A DNA stretch of 64,000 nucleotides from Rosa chinensis (lineage: Eukaryota > Streptophyta > Magnoliopsida > Rosales > Rosaceae), in assembly GCF_002994745.2 (NCBI RefSeq), contig NC_037089.1:88250347-88314346 (forward strand). Direction: 5' to 3'. How positions within the stretch are numbered: the first letter of the stretch is position 1; each line of letters begins with the position of its first letter. The notes beneath the pieces are model-generated. The model worked only from the letters and a program-made list of their open reading frames with translations, ran no database searches and was not told the origin of the DNA. Both the position numbers and the translations under genes were made by a program. This document shows positions 13,001 to 26,100 of this stretch, in pieces.

Positions 13001-13919
13001 ACACAACAAATTTGTAGTTGGCCTGAAGAAATAAGTCTTTGTTGTAGGGCTTTCTCTTATGCTGCCTTCTAGCAGGAGGAGGAGGAGGACCTCTAGTCTG
13101 AGGACGGGAAATGGGGTCATAATGAAAATTCAAGAGGTGGTTGCCATTCATCATCTGGGATTTTCTTCCTGCTGGTTGGGTTGAGTTTCCATGAGAAGCA
13201 ACATTACTGATACTCTGTTGGCTTCCAGGCCTTTTCCCTCTAGACCGGTATGAACCAGCCCCTCGGGAGCGAGACTGAGAGTGTGTCTCGTGGTTAGGCA
13301 AAACATTCTTACCAGGAAGTCCTAACTCTGTCACCTAAGTAGACAGAGGAAGAGCAAAAAAGACATTAATTATGTTGAGATCAAATAAGTGCAGGTACTG
13401 TATAATAACATACACAATTCAAGCATTTAAAGTATTATGACGACATATATACCTGTTGGGAAGATCCTTGTGCAGCTGGTAGCGATGGGCCTGTAAACAA
13501 TTCGCAACAGTAAACATCAACCAGCTCACGGTGATCATGGCATTCACACTATCTTGTACTTTATTTAAATATGATTGATCATAACTTGCTATCAACAATA
13601 TGAATGATGGAGGTGAAATACCAAATTCTAGGGTTTTAATATTTCGCAGATATTTCAGAAAAAAAAAAAAAAAAGACGAGTAAAGAAACAATCGCATACC
13701 TCGAAAATCGGGAGACACAGAGAGGGGAGACTGAGAGTCGGAGATGTCGAGTGATCCAAATGTGAGAATTTGGCGGGAGAGAGAGGGCGGGGACTGAGAC
13801 TGAGATGGAGATTGGGATTGGGAAAGGAACAGGTGGCCATGTTGGGAATTAGGGTTTACAGAGGCAATTGAAGAAGAAGACGAGTTAGATCCTTGGCTTT
13901 GGTTGGGCGAGATGGACAT
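10053..13919 (-). CDS. RING finger protein, RNF10-like (9 exons)
   Basis: Probable E3 ubiquitin ligase of the RNF10 family; its plant substrate is unknown to me. Exons: 13919-13700, 13490-13453, 13334-12081, 11721-11633, 11400-11298, 11193-11089, 11003-10886, 10484-10311, 10213-10053; 2,262 nt, 753 residues. I chose the ATG at 13919 (MSISPNQSQGSNSSS) because the open frame extends upstream only to a GTG at 13955. The N-terminus is Ser/Gln-rich and then basic (RSRGAGSYRSRGKRPGSQQS). The RING is CPICLEYPLCPQITSCGHIF continuing to RCPLC, with a long insertion before the last Cys pair. A conserved downstream block (AADGQHMILHPLNMKCLLHH) and a charged helix (FMEEIKKRERQRKQLARK) are typical of RNF10. 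The acceptor of exon 8 lies inside a perfect tandem duplication. Confidence 0.88.
10452..10705. repeat. Perfect 127-bp tandem duplication across an exon 8 splice acceptor
   Basis: Positions 10452-10578 are repeated without visible change at 10579-10705. The unit spans the first 33 nt of RNF10-like exon 8 and the 3' end of the preceding intron. On the minus strand there are therefore two identical acceptors, at about 10611 and 10484. Only the inner one (10484) leads into the full exon. Use of the outer one gives 33 nt of exon sequence followed by intron and an early stop. Confidence 0.9.
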
Positions 13920-14486
13920 GAAATTCTTCAAAGAAACTGGGGAGGGGGTTCTCACTTCTGGGCCTCTTTTGCCTTTCTCTCTCCTTCTTTTCTCCCCTAT
14001 TTATTACCGCATCCAAGCATCTTCCACCGAATATCGGTCCGACTATACCACATTATTTGCAATTTCGCCCCTCACCTTCTCTTATATTTTTTTGGTGCCC
14101 TCCCCTCTCATGAGTCATGGCTTCACTGGTGACCGACTTTATTTTTTGGTCAGAGTCACCGAAATTGAAATATTCCAATTACTGCTATGATTTTTTTTTT
14201 TTGTTCGAATGTTTCCATTAGCACAAGGTAAAAATCACGTAAACGTCTTGGAAGATATTCACAAATCACAATATGGCTCCATGAAATAACATGCACAATT
14301 ACACGACCAAATCCGGTTGATGTCCAATGGATAGCAGTCGATGGAATTACAGCGATCAACCTGGTATTGCTATAGCCTATATGACATGATGCGACACCAA
14401 ATTGGAAGCTCGAGACGAATTACTAGGCCTGAGAGCACAATGCCTCTCAATTAAGTCTCAACTACTGCTACATCATTTTCCAGCTA
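13920..14486. other. Intergenic: RNF10-like promoter and 3' flank of mannosidase 1
   Basis: CT-rich sequence around 13966-14000 lies just upstream of the RNF10-like start and is probably its 5' UTR or core promoter. A T-run is at 14190-14202. The left-reading mannosidase gene ends at 14487. No further gene is visible. Confidence 0.45.
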
Positions 14487-17400
14487 TTATACATCAGATA
14501 CATCATGATGATGATGGCGGCGGTGGAAGAACTTCTGCTCCAAGTCAATGAGGAAGGTGCGGATTTCCATTGGGGCAAGTTCCACAACTAGTTTTGCAGG
14601 ATCAACAGGTCCACCCCTCACACCCTTTTCCGTTCCTGACGAGCCCCCTTCCTTTTTCCATACCAGTCTCTTTCTCTCCATTTCAGTCCTTTCTTGATTA
14701 GCTGATAAGTTCATTTCTGTTGCTTTGCCAATCTGAATCCAAAACGCACAAGTATGGTAAGAAAATAATGTATGGGGATCAACAGAGAATTCTGGTCAGT
14801 CTCGTAAGCTCATTCTTCTACCTTCTTCCTGGGGAAAAGCTTCTTCAGCTCCACATTTGCCATTACAGAAAAATCCTTGTCCTCTCCAACCTAAGCATCA
14901 TTTATCGAGAGAGAGAGACACAAAAAAAAATATATATATCAGAACTAGAAAATTAAGTACAAAAGTGAGGACAACTCGTGAAAGTGAAGATGCTAACTCT
15001 AATCCAGTTTTGGCAGTATTTCTTAAATAAATGAGGTAACCAGAGCATAATGATAGTTTAAACAAGTGAGAAATTAGAACCTCGTATAAATGTGCTAAGC
15101 GAATGAGAATTTTTCCATCATCAAGCTCCTACGCAGATGAAAGAAAAAGGTATCAGATGTCTGTATATTCTTAACAAGTAAAACTATAATGAAACAACGG
15201 AAAAGGAAATGAGATTCAAAACACCCAATAAACCACCTGAAGAGTTATAAGAGCAACATTATCAGGTAAACTATACGAGGAATCAATCCCAGAAAAAGTG
15301 GTTGCATGAGAATTCTTCCAGTTATCTCCATCCTGCAGAAAGGGAATCACCTGCTGAATAAGTAGTTCACAAGACTAAAACAGATTTACTCTTATGTATC
15401 TTTCTTTCTTTTGATGTATTTTCCAATTTCACCTGTTCAGCAAAGGCTAGGAGAAGAGGTGAATATATCTCCTGGCCAAAAGAACGACGCCACTTAGCAC
15501 CATCTCCCAAGGGGTCAATTCTGAAGTAAAATTTCCCTAGGACCTGAAAGGTTTCCAGAAGCAATAGGTGGGCGCTAAATCTCAACCAGTTACCAAAACT
15601 CCAGATTGAATCTAAAAGTAAAAGATGCTAACTGTGACACACTATTTACAAAGTAGGTAACATAGACTTACTCTTAGTCCTGTGCATTCATCGGAAACAC
15701 AGACAGTTTCATTTAGAGCCTCGGCAACACCTCTTGAGTCATCAAGTAGTAGTCTCCTATATGGCAAAAGAAAACCTTGCAAAATCCTTAAGACATCCTT
15801 CTAATCACATCTATGTTGATATTTAATAGTCAAGAAACACACACAATCATTACATAATTTGCAACTTTATATTGTAAGATACATCATCATATGATTAACA
15901 AAATCAACATTTTCTCAAACAAGTAAAGTAAATGTATCAAAGGAAACATCTGCAATCCAAGGGGGAAGAAAATACAGATTTACAGAAGAGCTATGCATAT
16001 GATAGAGCATCATCTGAAGGATAATTTTAGGCATAGTGATGAGATGAATCATTTTAGAAAGATAAGAACATACCTGTGAAGCATCAGCTCTATCTGACCA
16101 TCCACTGTGCTGGATCCCCCTAGTGACCGATCCACCAAAACTGAAAATTCTGTCCTATTATCTTGCATGTAAATCCCAAGATTAATCTGAAAGGAGAGCA
16201 TAGGAAAAATATGAAGCTAGATGAAAAGAAAAGATTCATAAGGGGGAAATATGAAGAATGAAAACAGGATAATGCAGAAAGACTGTTTGCTTGCAAAAAA
16301 CAGTGGTTAACAAAGACAACTCAAATGTCAACCAGGATAGAGTACGTACTTAGTAGAAAGTTATAAGTTAGAGTACGTTGAGATATTAAAACTAAACCAG
16401 AAAAGAAAACACAGCATAAAAATAAATAAATAAACAAACACAAAATCTACTTTATACTTTGAGGAAGATACAAAAACAAACATACTGGGTAATAATTTCC
16501 AGCAACAGGTTGGTTCACTTTGAAGTCCCAATCTGTTCTATAGTCGCGAATCTGCAAGAGAGATGGGTTAATGGATCATTTTATGCCAACAATGATTAGA
16601 CATGGGCAACAGCTACTAGAAGTCAAAATGATTTAGAAGGACAACAATTTCCATTAACTCTGAATTATATAATTAAGAACAGGAAGATATGATCACTTAG
16701 CAGGAAGTCTAAAAAGGACATGCACATTAGAATTTGAACCAACTAAATTCAATATTGCAAAAGCAGACAATTAGTGTACCCTTTTGATAAAATCACGCCC
16801 ATTAGAATCAGTGTAGAACGTTTTGTTGGTAGCCATGGCAGTGTCTAATTGAGTTACAACTTCTTTTCCAATTCCATCATCAGTAGGTATAGGGCCAACC
16901 TGATATTGAGGACAGTATCAATCAACAGGACTAACAATGATCTTTGAATTTTATTTGAATTTTGAAATAGTTTTAATTTTTCATTTATATCTGGTAGTGC
17001 TTACAATAAACTCAACTTCAACATGCTCCTTTTCCTTGTGAAGTCTAGTGATCTGCATACATGTCCAATGAAACACTATTGTCAAACAAACACCCATAAC
17101 TGGAGTCAGAATCAAGTATAGAAGAGCTGCAGCTCTGAAATTTAACTCTTGAACAGGAATATTAGAAAGATTGAATGCATAAAAATGTCCAAGTTTTATC
17201 GATTTGTCCAAAGTGTTGTAAAAGTGATCTAACCAGTAAAACAAAAATCTGGACAATAAAGGAGACTTATGGGCTTAACACATATTTCACTTTCCAGTGG
17301 TCATGAAAAACCAGAAATGATTAAATATAAAACAATGTTCAAGCATGGAAGCAATTGCATCCCTTCAAAGTTCAAATAAGTTGTAACAATTTATGGTCAA

Positions 17401-20400
17401 ATTTTCACAGATTGTCACTGTCACATACTGTAACAGAAGAAAGAGAAAACATATAGAGATAGCAAGTACTTGACAAGTAAGGCACCTGATGTATCCACGA
17501 ATTAATCTGTTGATGTACTTCATCTATTACTGGTCCACGTATAACAGTCAAAGAAGCCTGAAATATTAAGCAACAGTAGCTAATTAACAATGGTGACACT
17601 CATCCCTGTGCCAAACTATACTTCAGAAGGTATTAGTAGACACCTTTTCTTCGGGTGTTATGAGAAATGTTCCATTAGGCCGGAAAACATATGCCCCAGA
17701 ATTCTACCAGAAAAGAAAACCAAAAAAAAAAAAAACAAAGGCAAATCGTAAATGAAAATAAGTAAACAGTATAGCAAGGATTATTTTCATCAGTTTTCAA
17801 GTAGTCAAATTAAAAATACAAAGCAGAGAGAACAAACTTCTATTCAGTATGCATATACCTGAGGAATCAGTGGAGCCTTATCATTACTGCCATTATACCC
17901 ATTATAAAAGCTGTAAGACTGCTGAACCGATTCTTCCACCTTCAAAAGTAATGAAACAGAGATGTCAGAAGGTAATAGTGGTTAAGAACAAAATTTAAGC
18001 AACAGACAAAATAATAACCAAGAAGCTTTGAGGTGCAGTAGATACCAAGCTTCTGCTATTGACATAATTAGTCATTTTGCCTTGTTCTGTGGAAAAAGAG
18101 AGTTTCACATTTCCTTGACCAACTTCAATAGTCGACTTTTCTCTGCTTTGAAAGGTGTATACAGATGATCTGGTTGAGCTAGCACCTGTAACCAAAAGAG
18201 AACAATCAACACGCCAAGCTTATATTGCTATCCTCAAAAATAGACTCCAGGTATGCCCCCTTAACAAAGTTCAATCATGAGCAATTTATAAGACTGGACC
18301 TGCCCCTTCGGCACCCGAGATAGTGTATGTGCTAAAACCAAGTGGTGGTACGGATACTGTAAACACAAGCCAATACTTTGGTGTCTTTGTTGGAGTTTGA
18401 CCCAAGTATGCCTTAACATAGTAGTTCCTTAAGCCCAGATGGACATCATCTAGAGGAAGAAGCTGTGACTCGATTGCTTTTCCCTCAGAATCATGAACAA
18501 TGACATCTTCATTGATAACCTACAACCAATTTGAATCTTAATTAGATAAATATCAAACAATACCTGACTGTATATATGGTAAGACTTGACTAATTCATTA
18601 ACAAGGGAATTCATTTCAAATTCTCATATATGTCACTTACTCCAACACATAAGAAAATCAATCCACCCCCAAGCCCCCACCCGCAAAGAGAAAATATAAT
18701 AAATAAAACATTTTTGAATATTAAATTGCAAAATACTAAAAAGAACATAAAAAGGAGTAAAAGGAGATGTATTATTAACAGAATTATTGCCTTAGTGATT
18801 ATAAACTCTGCTTTTGCAGAATGTTACCCCACATTGGTTCACATATAAGCAGTTCTGAGAACTTGCAGAACTTTTTTCGTCTTGCTTGTATAGATTTATG
18901 TTATTTATGAATGGAAGAAGCACTACCACGTTACATAAAGCACTAAGACTGGAACCAGAAAGGAAGTACTCACAGGAATTCGGACTGTGTCATCCCTCTT
19001 CCATCCAAGAGAATTGTACACCACAACAATCTAGAGATGAGAAAACACCACCAGTTAATACAATTTACAGGTCGATTATAAAGTCAAGGCTAATAAGAGC
19101 GTGACACTAAAAACTTTTAGTTCCTTACCAATTTTTTCCCCTGAGACAAAGTTACTTCTGATGCAGGGCAATAGCTTATATTCAGAAGTAGACACTGGCA
19201 AAATCATGAAAAGGAAAGAAAAGAAAAGAAAAGAAAAAGAAGAGGATGAGATACAGGTCAAATGTACTTCTTAGCTTGAATAAGAATTTAACTCCAGTTT
19301 TACTACTACCTTATCACGAGGTATGAAGTTATGTATTATGGTAAAAAAAAAAAAAAACAGCACACAAGCTTAAGGGTTCATGATTCTTTGCCTGTTGAAA
19401 CTTTGTAGTTGGGTTTCCAGATCCAGTATATGATGCAGACTCAACCAAGTGAGCAAGTGAAGTTGCAACTAGTTGCTCAGACTGCACAAAGAAGATGAAC
19501 AAATGAACAACACTTAAGTGGTCATCATTGAGGAGAGCATTGAAGTTAAAGCTAATTCAAACCTCCATGTATCCTATTGACAATCTTTTGCATAATCATT
19601 GGCAACGTGCTGCTTTTCTGTACCAGTGACAGCATCATGATGTTGAGCAATTGCTAAGGCATCTGCCAATGAGTCCGTATTGGGCCCTGAAGTACTCCTT
19701 CCTTTAAAAAATTCTAGTTGCCTAGCAGCCTTATTTTCCAACAGCACATACAGATAGGTCAGTAGAAAACTGTCATTAAACTGTGAACGTTAATTGGCCA
19801 AAGGAGGAAAAAAAAAAACTGTGAACAGTAATTTCATTACACAGACAGAAAAGATGCGTGAAGATACCAAATAATAGCCACTCATTGTTCTAACGTAGTG
19901 TTTCAAGGCTGGTCTGCTTGTGAAGTATCCTGTCCAGTAAGCATTAATGCGATCTGCATAACTGGTATGGGGCATGCTTCAGTTTCTATAGAAAGGTCAA
20001 CACCAAAAATACAAAATAAAAGGGAAATATAACTAAAAGCTAATAAACATAAGACTCACGGAAAGAAGTCACCAGTCTTGATTGGCCAAGATTCATTTGT
20101 AGCATATTTTGCATCAGTATATATGGAAGGAGTAGAGTACAGAGCATTAACACGTCCATCCTAAAAGTACCCAACCAGAACCGATTAAAGTTCAAAATAA
20201 CAGCATAATAATCAATAGGAAAAAAAAATTATAAAATAGTCCGGCAATTCAATATTTAATCAGTTCACTTTGAAAGAAACCCACAAGTATAAAACAACTA
20301 AGAAGATTCTGGAGGTGGAAAAACATGCTAATAGACTGAAATAATATATACAGTAACACTTTTTGACTCAGAACAGCTTGATTGTGTTGCCATACAGGAT

Positions 20401-22307
20401 TAAGCTCACAATACAAACTACAAAAGTGTAAAATCTAGTTGATCTGTTTTCCATTTGACTACACAAGCATATCTATCAATAACATTATTTCTAGTTCAGC
20501 CAAAGACCTGTCAAAATAACAGTTTGGATTACTCCTAGAGGCATGAAGGGTGTTAAACTATACTGTATTATGGTTTCATAAACCCAGATCATATTCATGC
20601 AAGTATTAAGCAATTGTCACCTTGTTGACATAATGAATGAGCTTGTCCATTTGACGGAACCAGGTGTGTGCATACTGATACTTGAAGTCTGTTCCCATGG
20701 TCCACATAATATGATTTGTTCGAGTTATGTTAGCCTGAGAATAAATAACTGCTGTCAGAACGAAAGGGAACAGAAAAGCATTTGGGTGTCCAGATATCTA
20801 AACATATACAAATAGAAACTCACACACAGGTTGAGGAACTTGGTAAATATACCTGTGATACTGCAGCAGCAACAAAGTCATTAACTCGTTCTTGAACATT
20901 GTAATCAAACAAAGTGATGTCATCCTTCAACAGCAACAGTACAGGAATTTAAATTTTAGCAATGCAAATAAGTAAATATTAAGAAAGTGAAGGAATTTAA
21001 CAACTAGCTCGTGATGGTACCTGGACTATTGGGGATTTATCATTAACTTCAAAATAGAAACCAGAGGGAGGTTCATAATTCTCAGGGAAAGCACCAGAAA
21101 AAATCTGCAGCAATTAAGGAGAAAAGCATAATTACTCGAGCAAACAAATCTTCCTCTGTTGCCAACAAAGGAAAACAAAACTAATACGTCTAACATTTAC
21201 TAAATGGAACAGCAAGCATGCTATTTCACCTCAGCAGATGAACCGAGACTCTTAGAACCCTGCCAAACAAACTCAAGACTCTTGTCATTTTTGCGTTTTT
21301 CCCTGTCCTGGTAATCTATTCGACCAAAGTAAAGTGAGTCGAATCCAACCTACATCGTTACCAAAATGTTATCAATGGAATATAAATAAGCGCAGTCTAG
21401 TGTTAGATAAAAAGGAACAAAACTGATGTGTTCTGAGGTAAAAGCCGGAGAGAGGTATGCTTACTTGTGCTCCCAACAAGTAGGCCTGGACAGCCGAATG
21501 TCCAAAAGGATCAATTTGCCATCCAATTCTTGGAGTCACATCGAATTCCCTTTTAATAAAGCGATGCCCAAGAGTGGTCTGATCAATCATGTCAACATAA
21601 TGCGTAGCTGCTTCATCATGCATACACATGCCCCCATTTCTGCAGCATCGGAGAAGGAGAAGGAGCATCAAGACCCATAAAAGAATAAAGAATAAAGATG
21701 AGAGCTGGTTTGGTGTTGAGCGCATTATAGATTTTACATGAATTCTAGTTGACCCGAGCTGACAAGGTCCGTGACTATACGCTGGACGGCATCACTCTGA
21801 TCTCTCCACCAGCGCTGGAAAAAGGCCTGTAAATGGATTGAGCAGAGTGAACACTTTTCATCATCTGCTAAATTGATAAAACTGAGAGAGAGAGAGAGAG
21901 AGAAGGTGGAGGTACGATTACAATTTCAACGTAGATGAATTTCCGATTCTTGTCAGCCAACAGAGCAGGAATCAAAGAGTCCAACACATTTTGCACACAA
22001 GCCCCCTGAATCCATTGAAATGAAACCTCTCAGAATCGAGCAATCAAACCGGATCATCATATATACCAGAAGAAGAATAGGTAGAAAGAGAGACTTGTAA
22101 TACCTGGATGGAATTGTTGGAGCCAACATAATACTGATCAACGGTCTTCAACCATCCGACGTCGTCGTGGGTGTGAGGGACCAAGTGGACGTTAAGTTTA
22201 CCGGCGACTATCCCTTGGGAGGTGTTATAGACCATAAATTTGGAGTCAGCGACCGAGATAAGCACACAGAAGAAGAAGAAGAGTAAACGAGGAGTCGTGG
22301 TCGCCAT
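14487..22307 (-). CDS. Alpha-mannosidase (GH38), tandem copy 1, with a one-base frameshift
   Basis: Lysosomal-type acid alpha-mannosidase of glycoside hydrolase family 38, expected in vacuole or apoplast, trimming N-glycans. The ATG at 22307 ([18 protein letters not shown]) gives a signal peptide; the upstream codon at 22319 is GTG. I can follow about 29 exons, roughly 1,020 residues if uninterrupted. Landmarks: [12 protein letters not shown] in exon 1, zinc and catalytic region; [19 protein letters not shown] at about 21475-21535 with the nucleophile Asp; [12 protein letters not shown] near 19630, a zinc-binding region; final exon 14487 to about 14733, ending [11 protein letters not shown]. 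The exon 19563-19729 is 167 nt where copy 2 has 168: an A-run of four instead of five (plus 19586-19589) shifts the frame and gives a stop at 19574-19576, removing about half the protein. All other exons I checked are open. The intron after 19392 has a GC donor. It is either a recent null allele or a homopolymer error. Confidence 0.85.
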
Positions 22308-23149
22308 GCTCGCTCTCACTCCAGACGAGAGTACTCAAGTCTCAAGTCTCAAGTTGGTTTCAGTAAATGACACGCAATCCTCCTTCCTTCCTACCTCATT
22401 GCTTTACGGCTTTACCACTAACCGTCTGTACTAGCTCACAAGCAACACTCGATAGTCAGTTCTACAACTGTTTTTTCTTTCTGCCTCCGCATCTTTTGAC
22501 TTCTTCCTCCGCTTCTCTTTCTCAGTTTCCACCTACCAATTATTATTATTTTTTTTTAAATGAAAAACTATATCAGTCATGATCTTCTATTTTGAATTTT
22601 CAGTACTTATCTTTCTCTAATCCCTAATTCCCTACCCTGTACGAGCAGTAACTACTGATTTTTGTTTTTCTTTTTGGCCCCTGTACCTACTACTACTATG
22701 ATTGCCAGGTGAACATTATTTATTTGCCTACCAATATTCAACTTCATATATTCTTCTCCCTCCAAATTCCAATTTCCAACCCAAAATAAACCTATATTCT
22801 TCATTTTGGCGCTATCGGTTTGCTAGGATGCGCTCAAACAAGGGGCAAGGTGCGGATACATAAAATCGTTTCTTGCTTTTCCAGTGTGACATTATTGGGC
22901 ATTCAAGTTAGAACACAGAGTTGAGACTTGAGAGGCACCTAATCAGGGAAGCACCAGTTAAACACCTAGAGGTATCGAAAACCGCTACACAGCATGTGAG
23001 TGAGTGATTGCTTCCTTTTCCTCTTATTTTCATTCTTTCCTCTTTCAAACCGCTATACAAAAAGCATTTACTATTACAATGATACAATCTACAGCAACAA
23101 CTACGTGGTCGACCCAGGAGCTCATGCAATTGCGGGCTTTCTTCCGGAC
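22308..23149. other. Intergenic between tandem mannosidases
   Basis: Holds the promoter and 5' UTR of mannosidase 1 and the 3' UTR of mannosidase 2. The DNA is CT-rich near 22375-22530 and AT-rich beyond. No gene or bounded element is seen. Confidence 0.45.
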
Positions 23150-26100
23150 TCAGGAACCATACATATGGAGGTAATCCAAGTCAATAAGGAAAGTGCGAAT
23201 TTCCATTGGTGCTAGTTCCACCACCAGTTTTGCAGGGTCAACAGCGCCTCCCCTCGCCACCTTAGACTCTTCGGCCGTGGCAGAACCTTCCACTTTCCAA
23301 ACTAATCTCCTCTTCTCCATTTCAGCTCTTTCTTGATTGGCAGATAAACTCATCTCTGTCACTTTGCTGATCTGAAAACCAACAAGAGGAACCAAGTTAA
23401 ATTACGTTTTTCACTGAAAACAACAACACTCAGCATTCGGAATCCTTCATTTACACACCTTCTTCCTTGGAAACAACTTTCTTAGTTCCACATTTGCCAA
23501 TACAGAATAGTCCTTGTCCTCGCCAGTCTTCAAACAAATCAAACAGCCCACAAGATCCATGAATTTCAAATATCTAGAGCATTCAAATGGAAAACAGGGT
23601 GTGGACAAGTAAAACTGAGAACGAGTAGGAGAGAGTCAAGACCTCGTATAGGTGAGCCAAACGAAGCAGTACTTTCCCATTTTCAAGTTCCTGCAATTTT
23701 CAAAATATAAACATACCGATTAATAACATGGCAGACTAACAGCCAAAATATGGTTATGGACTCATGAGGCAGCCCCCACTTACCTGGAGGGTTATCACAG
23801 CAACATTGTCTGGTAAGGCATAGGAAGGGTCAATTCCAGAAAATGTTGATACATGAGAATTCATCCAATCATTTCCTTCCTGCAAAAATAAATATCACTA
23901 CTTTTGCACATACGCAGACAAATCACTTAATCAACTTCAATCATTGTCTCACCTGTTCGGTGAAGGCCAATAAAAGTGGAGCACTTATCTCTTGGCCAGC
24001 TGTGCGACGCCACTTAGAACCTTCTCCAACAGGATCGATTCTGACATAAAACTTCCCTTGGATCTGCAAAATGGCATTTAACCAATAACATGATATATAC
24101 AACATCACAGTTGGCAGAAGAAAATCGCTCAATGGGGAATGGAGGGAGATGTCATTCTTTAATTCAATGTAAGAAAGAATCAATTCCTAGCTTAATGAAG
24201 TATTCTTTTGAGATGAAAGTATGCTTACAGTTAAACCTTCACACTTCTCAGAAACGCAAACCGTTTCATTTAGTATCTCGCCAACACCTCTGATATCATC
24301 ATGAGTTAGCCTCCTACAAAATACAGAAGCATTTAAGAGCTAACGACAACAAAAGAAATCCTAATTTTATAGATAATACGCATTAAAATAGTAAATACTA
24401 GTTTTTCAACAGGAAGCAATCAAAGACAAAAACCTGTGGAGCATCAGCTCTACTTGACCATCTACTAAGCTAGATCCTCCCACTGCACGATCAACCAAGA
24501 CTGAAAGTTCTGTAGTGCTATCTTGCACATAAATTCCAAGATTAATCTGAAAGATGGTCAAAAAAAGGGGGAATGTTAAAGAAGGTGAAGAAGACATCAC
24601 ATTAAATGAGCTTGAGGAGCTTAACACAATTAAGAATACGGTTGGGGATGGAAGAGATTGCTTGCATCCAAGCCGACATCATAACCCAACCCAAAGCCAG
24701 AAAATAAAATCTTATTACTTGACACAAATTGAACTATTTATGATGGGATTCGATTAAGTTGGCACTAAGTTTTATAACTTTGAGTTTAAAAACAACAATC
24801 TTATAGTTTAATTACCAACAGGCCAACAATGAGGCCAAAAAGACAAGTGCAAATCAATGATTTAGATTAGAGACTGAATGTGAATATGTGATACAATAAC
24901 AAGATATCAAATCAATCAAGAAAGTCTCAATCTGCCACAAAGGATAACATACCGGGTAATAATTTCCAGCAATTGGTTGGTTCACTTGTAGGTCCCAATC
25001 TGTCCTGAAATCTCGAATCTGTCAATCATTCAACAGTAACGAATTCAGTTACCCTTGTTACCTTGCATTTCACATTTCTCTATTGCGATTTTCATCCATT
25101 ATACTTAGTCAGACAGACAGGTTAAGAAATACCTATACTACACTGTTTCAAACTCTAAATGATAAGTAACGAAACTAAAACTCACAAGACCACAACATAT
25201 CAAATAATAACACATCACAATATTAAAATACCCGCTTAATGAAGTCGCGACCATTGGAATCTGTGTAGAATGTCTTATTGGTCTTCATGGCTGTTGTAAG
25301 TTGAGTTGTGATTTCTTTTCCAATACCATCATCCACGGGTATAGGCCCAATAGTGAACTCTACTTCAGCATGCTCCTTTCCTTTGTATAACCTTGTAATC
25401 TGAGATACCCATGGATTGATCTGCTGATGCACTTCATCCAATAATGGGCCTCGCATCACAGTGAGAGAAACCTGATAAAGATACTTAAACATTTGATTAT
25501 TCTCAGGAATCCAGTGCCTGTAAGTGATTAATTAGTAGCAAAAGAACATTCTTCACTGAAAAGAAAAAATTAGTTAAGTCCAATTAGTATGATTACCTTT
25601 TCTTCAGATTTTATAACAACTGTGCCATTCGGTCTAAATACATATGCCCCAGAGGCCTTCAGAAAAAATTTAAAATATCAAAATGATAATCAACCACAAA
25701 ACAATGTTTAAGTATTTAATCACGAAGGAAGTTTACAAGATATTTTGTGTTTGACTACCTGAGGATCTTTGTCAGTTCCATCGTTTCCAGTATAATAACT
25801 ATATGATTGTTCAGCAACCGCTGTAACCTTCCATTGTGAAAATGAGCAACAGAAGTCAAAATTATGAATGGGGGAAGAAATATGAAAGGAAAAGAAAAGG
25901 AAAAAGAGGCATATTGATCGGTGGTTTCTATAACCATAGTAACCATAATTATAAACCATATCAACTAAATAAAAAGTATACAATGAAACTGAATCCTGGA
26001 AGTATAGGTACCATATTTCTGCTGTTAATATAACGAGCAAGCTTTCCTTCTGCAGAATAAAGTAGCTTTAAACTCCCTTGCCCAACTTGTATGGTCTTAT

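Noticed and set aside
13920..13955. Longer N-terminus for the RNF10-like protein starting at 13955
   Set aside because: The first codon there is GTG, not ATG. The first in-frame ATG is at 13919 and gives the expected MSISPN start.
22308..22319. Start of mannosidase 1 at 22319
   Set aside because: That codon is also GTG. The ATG at 22307 directly precedes a good signal peptide.
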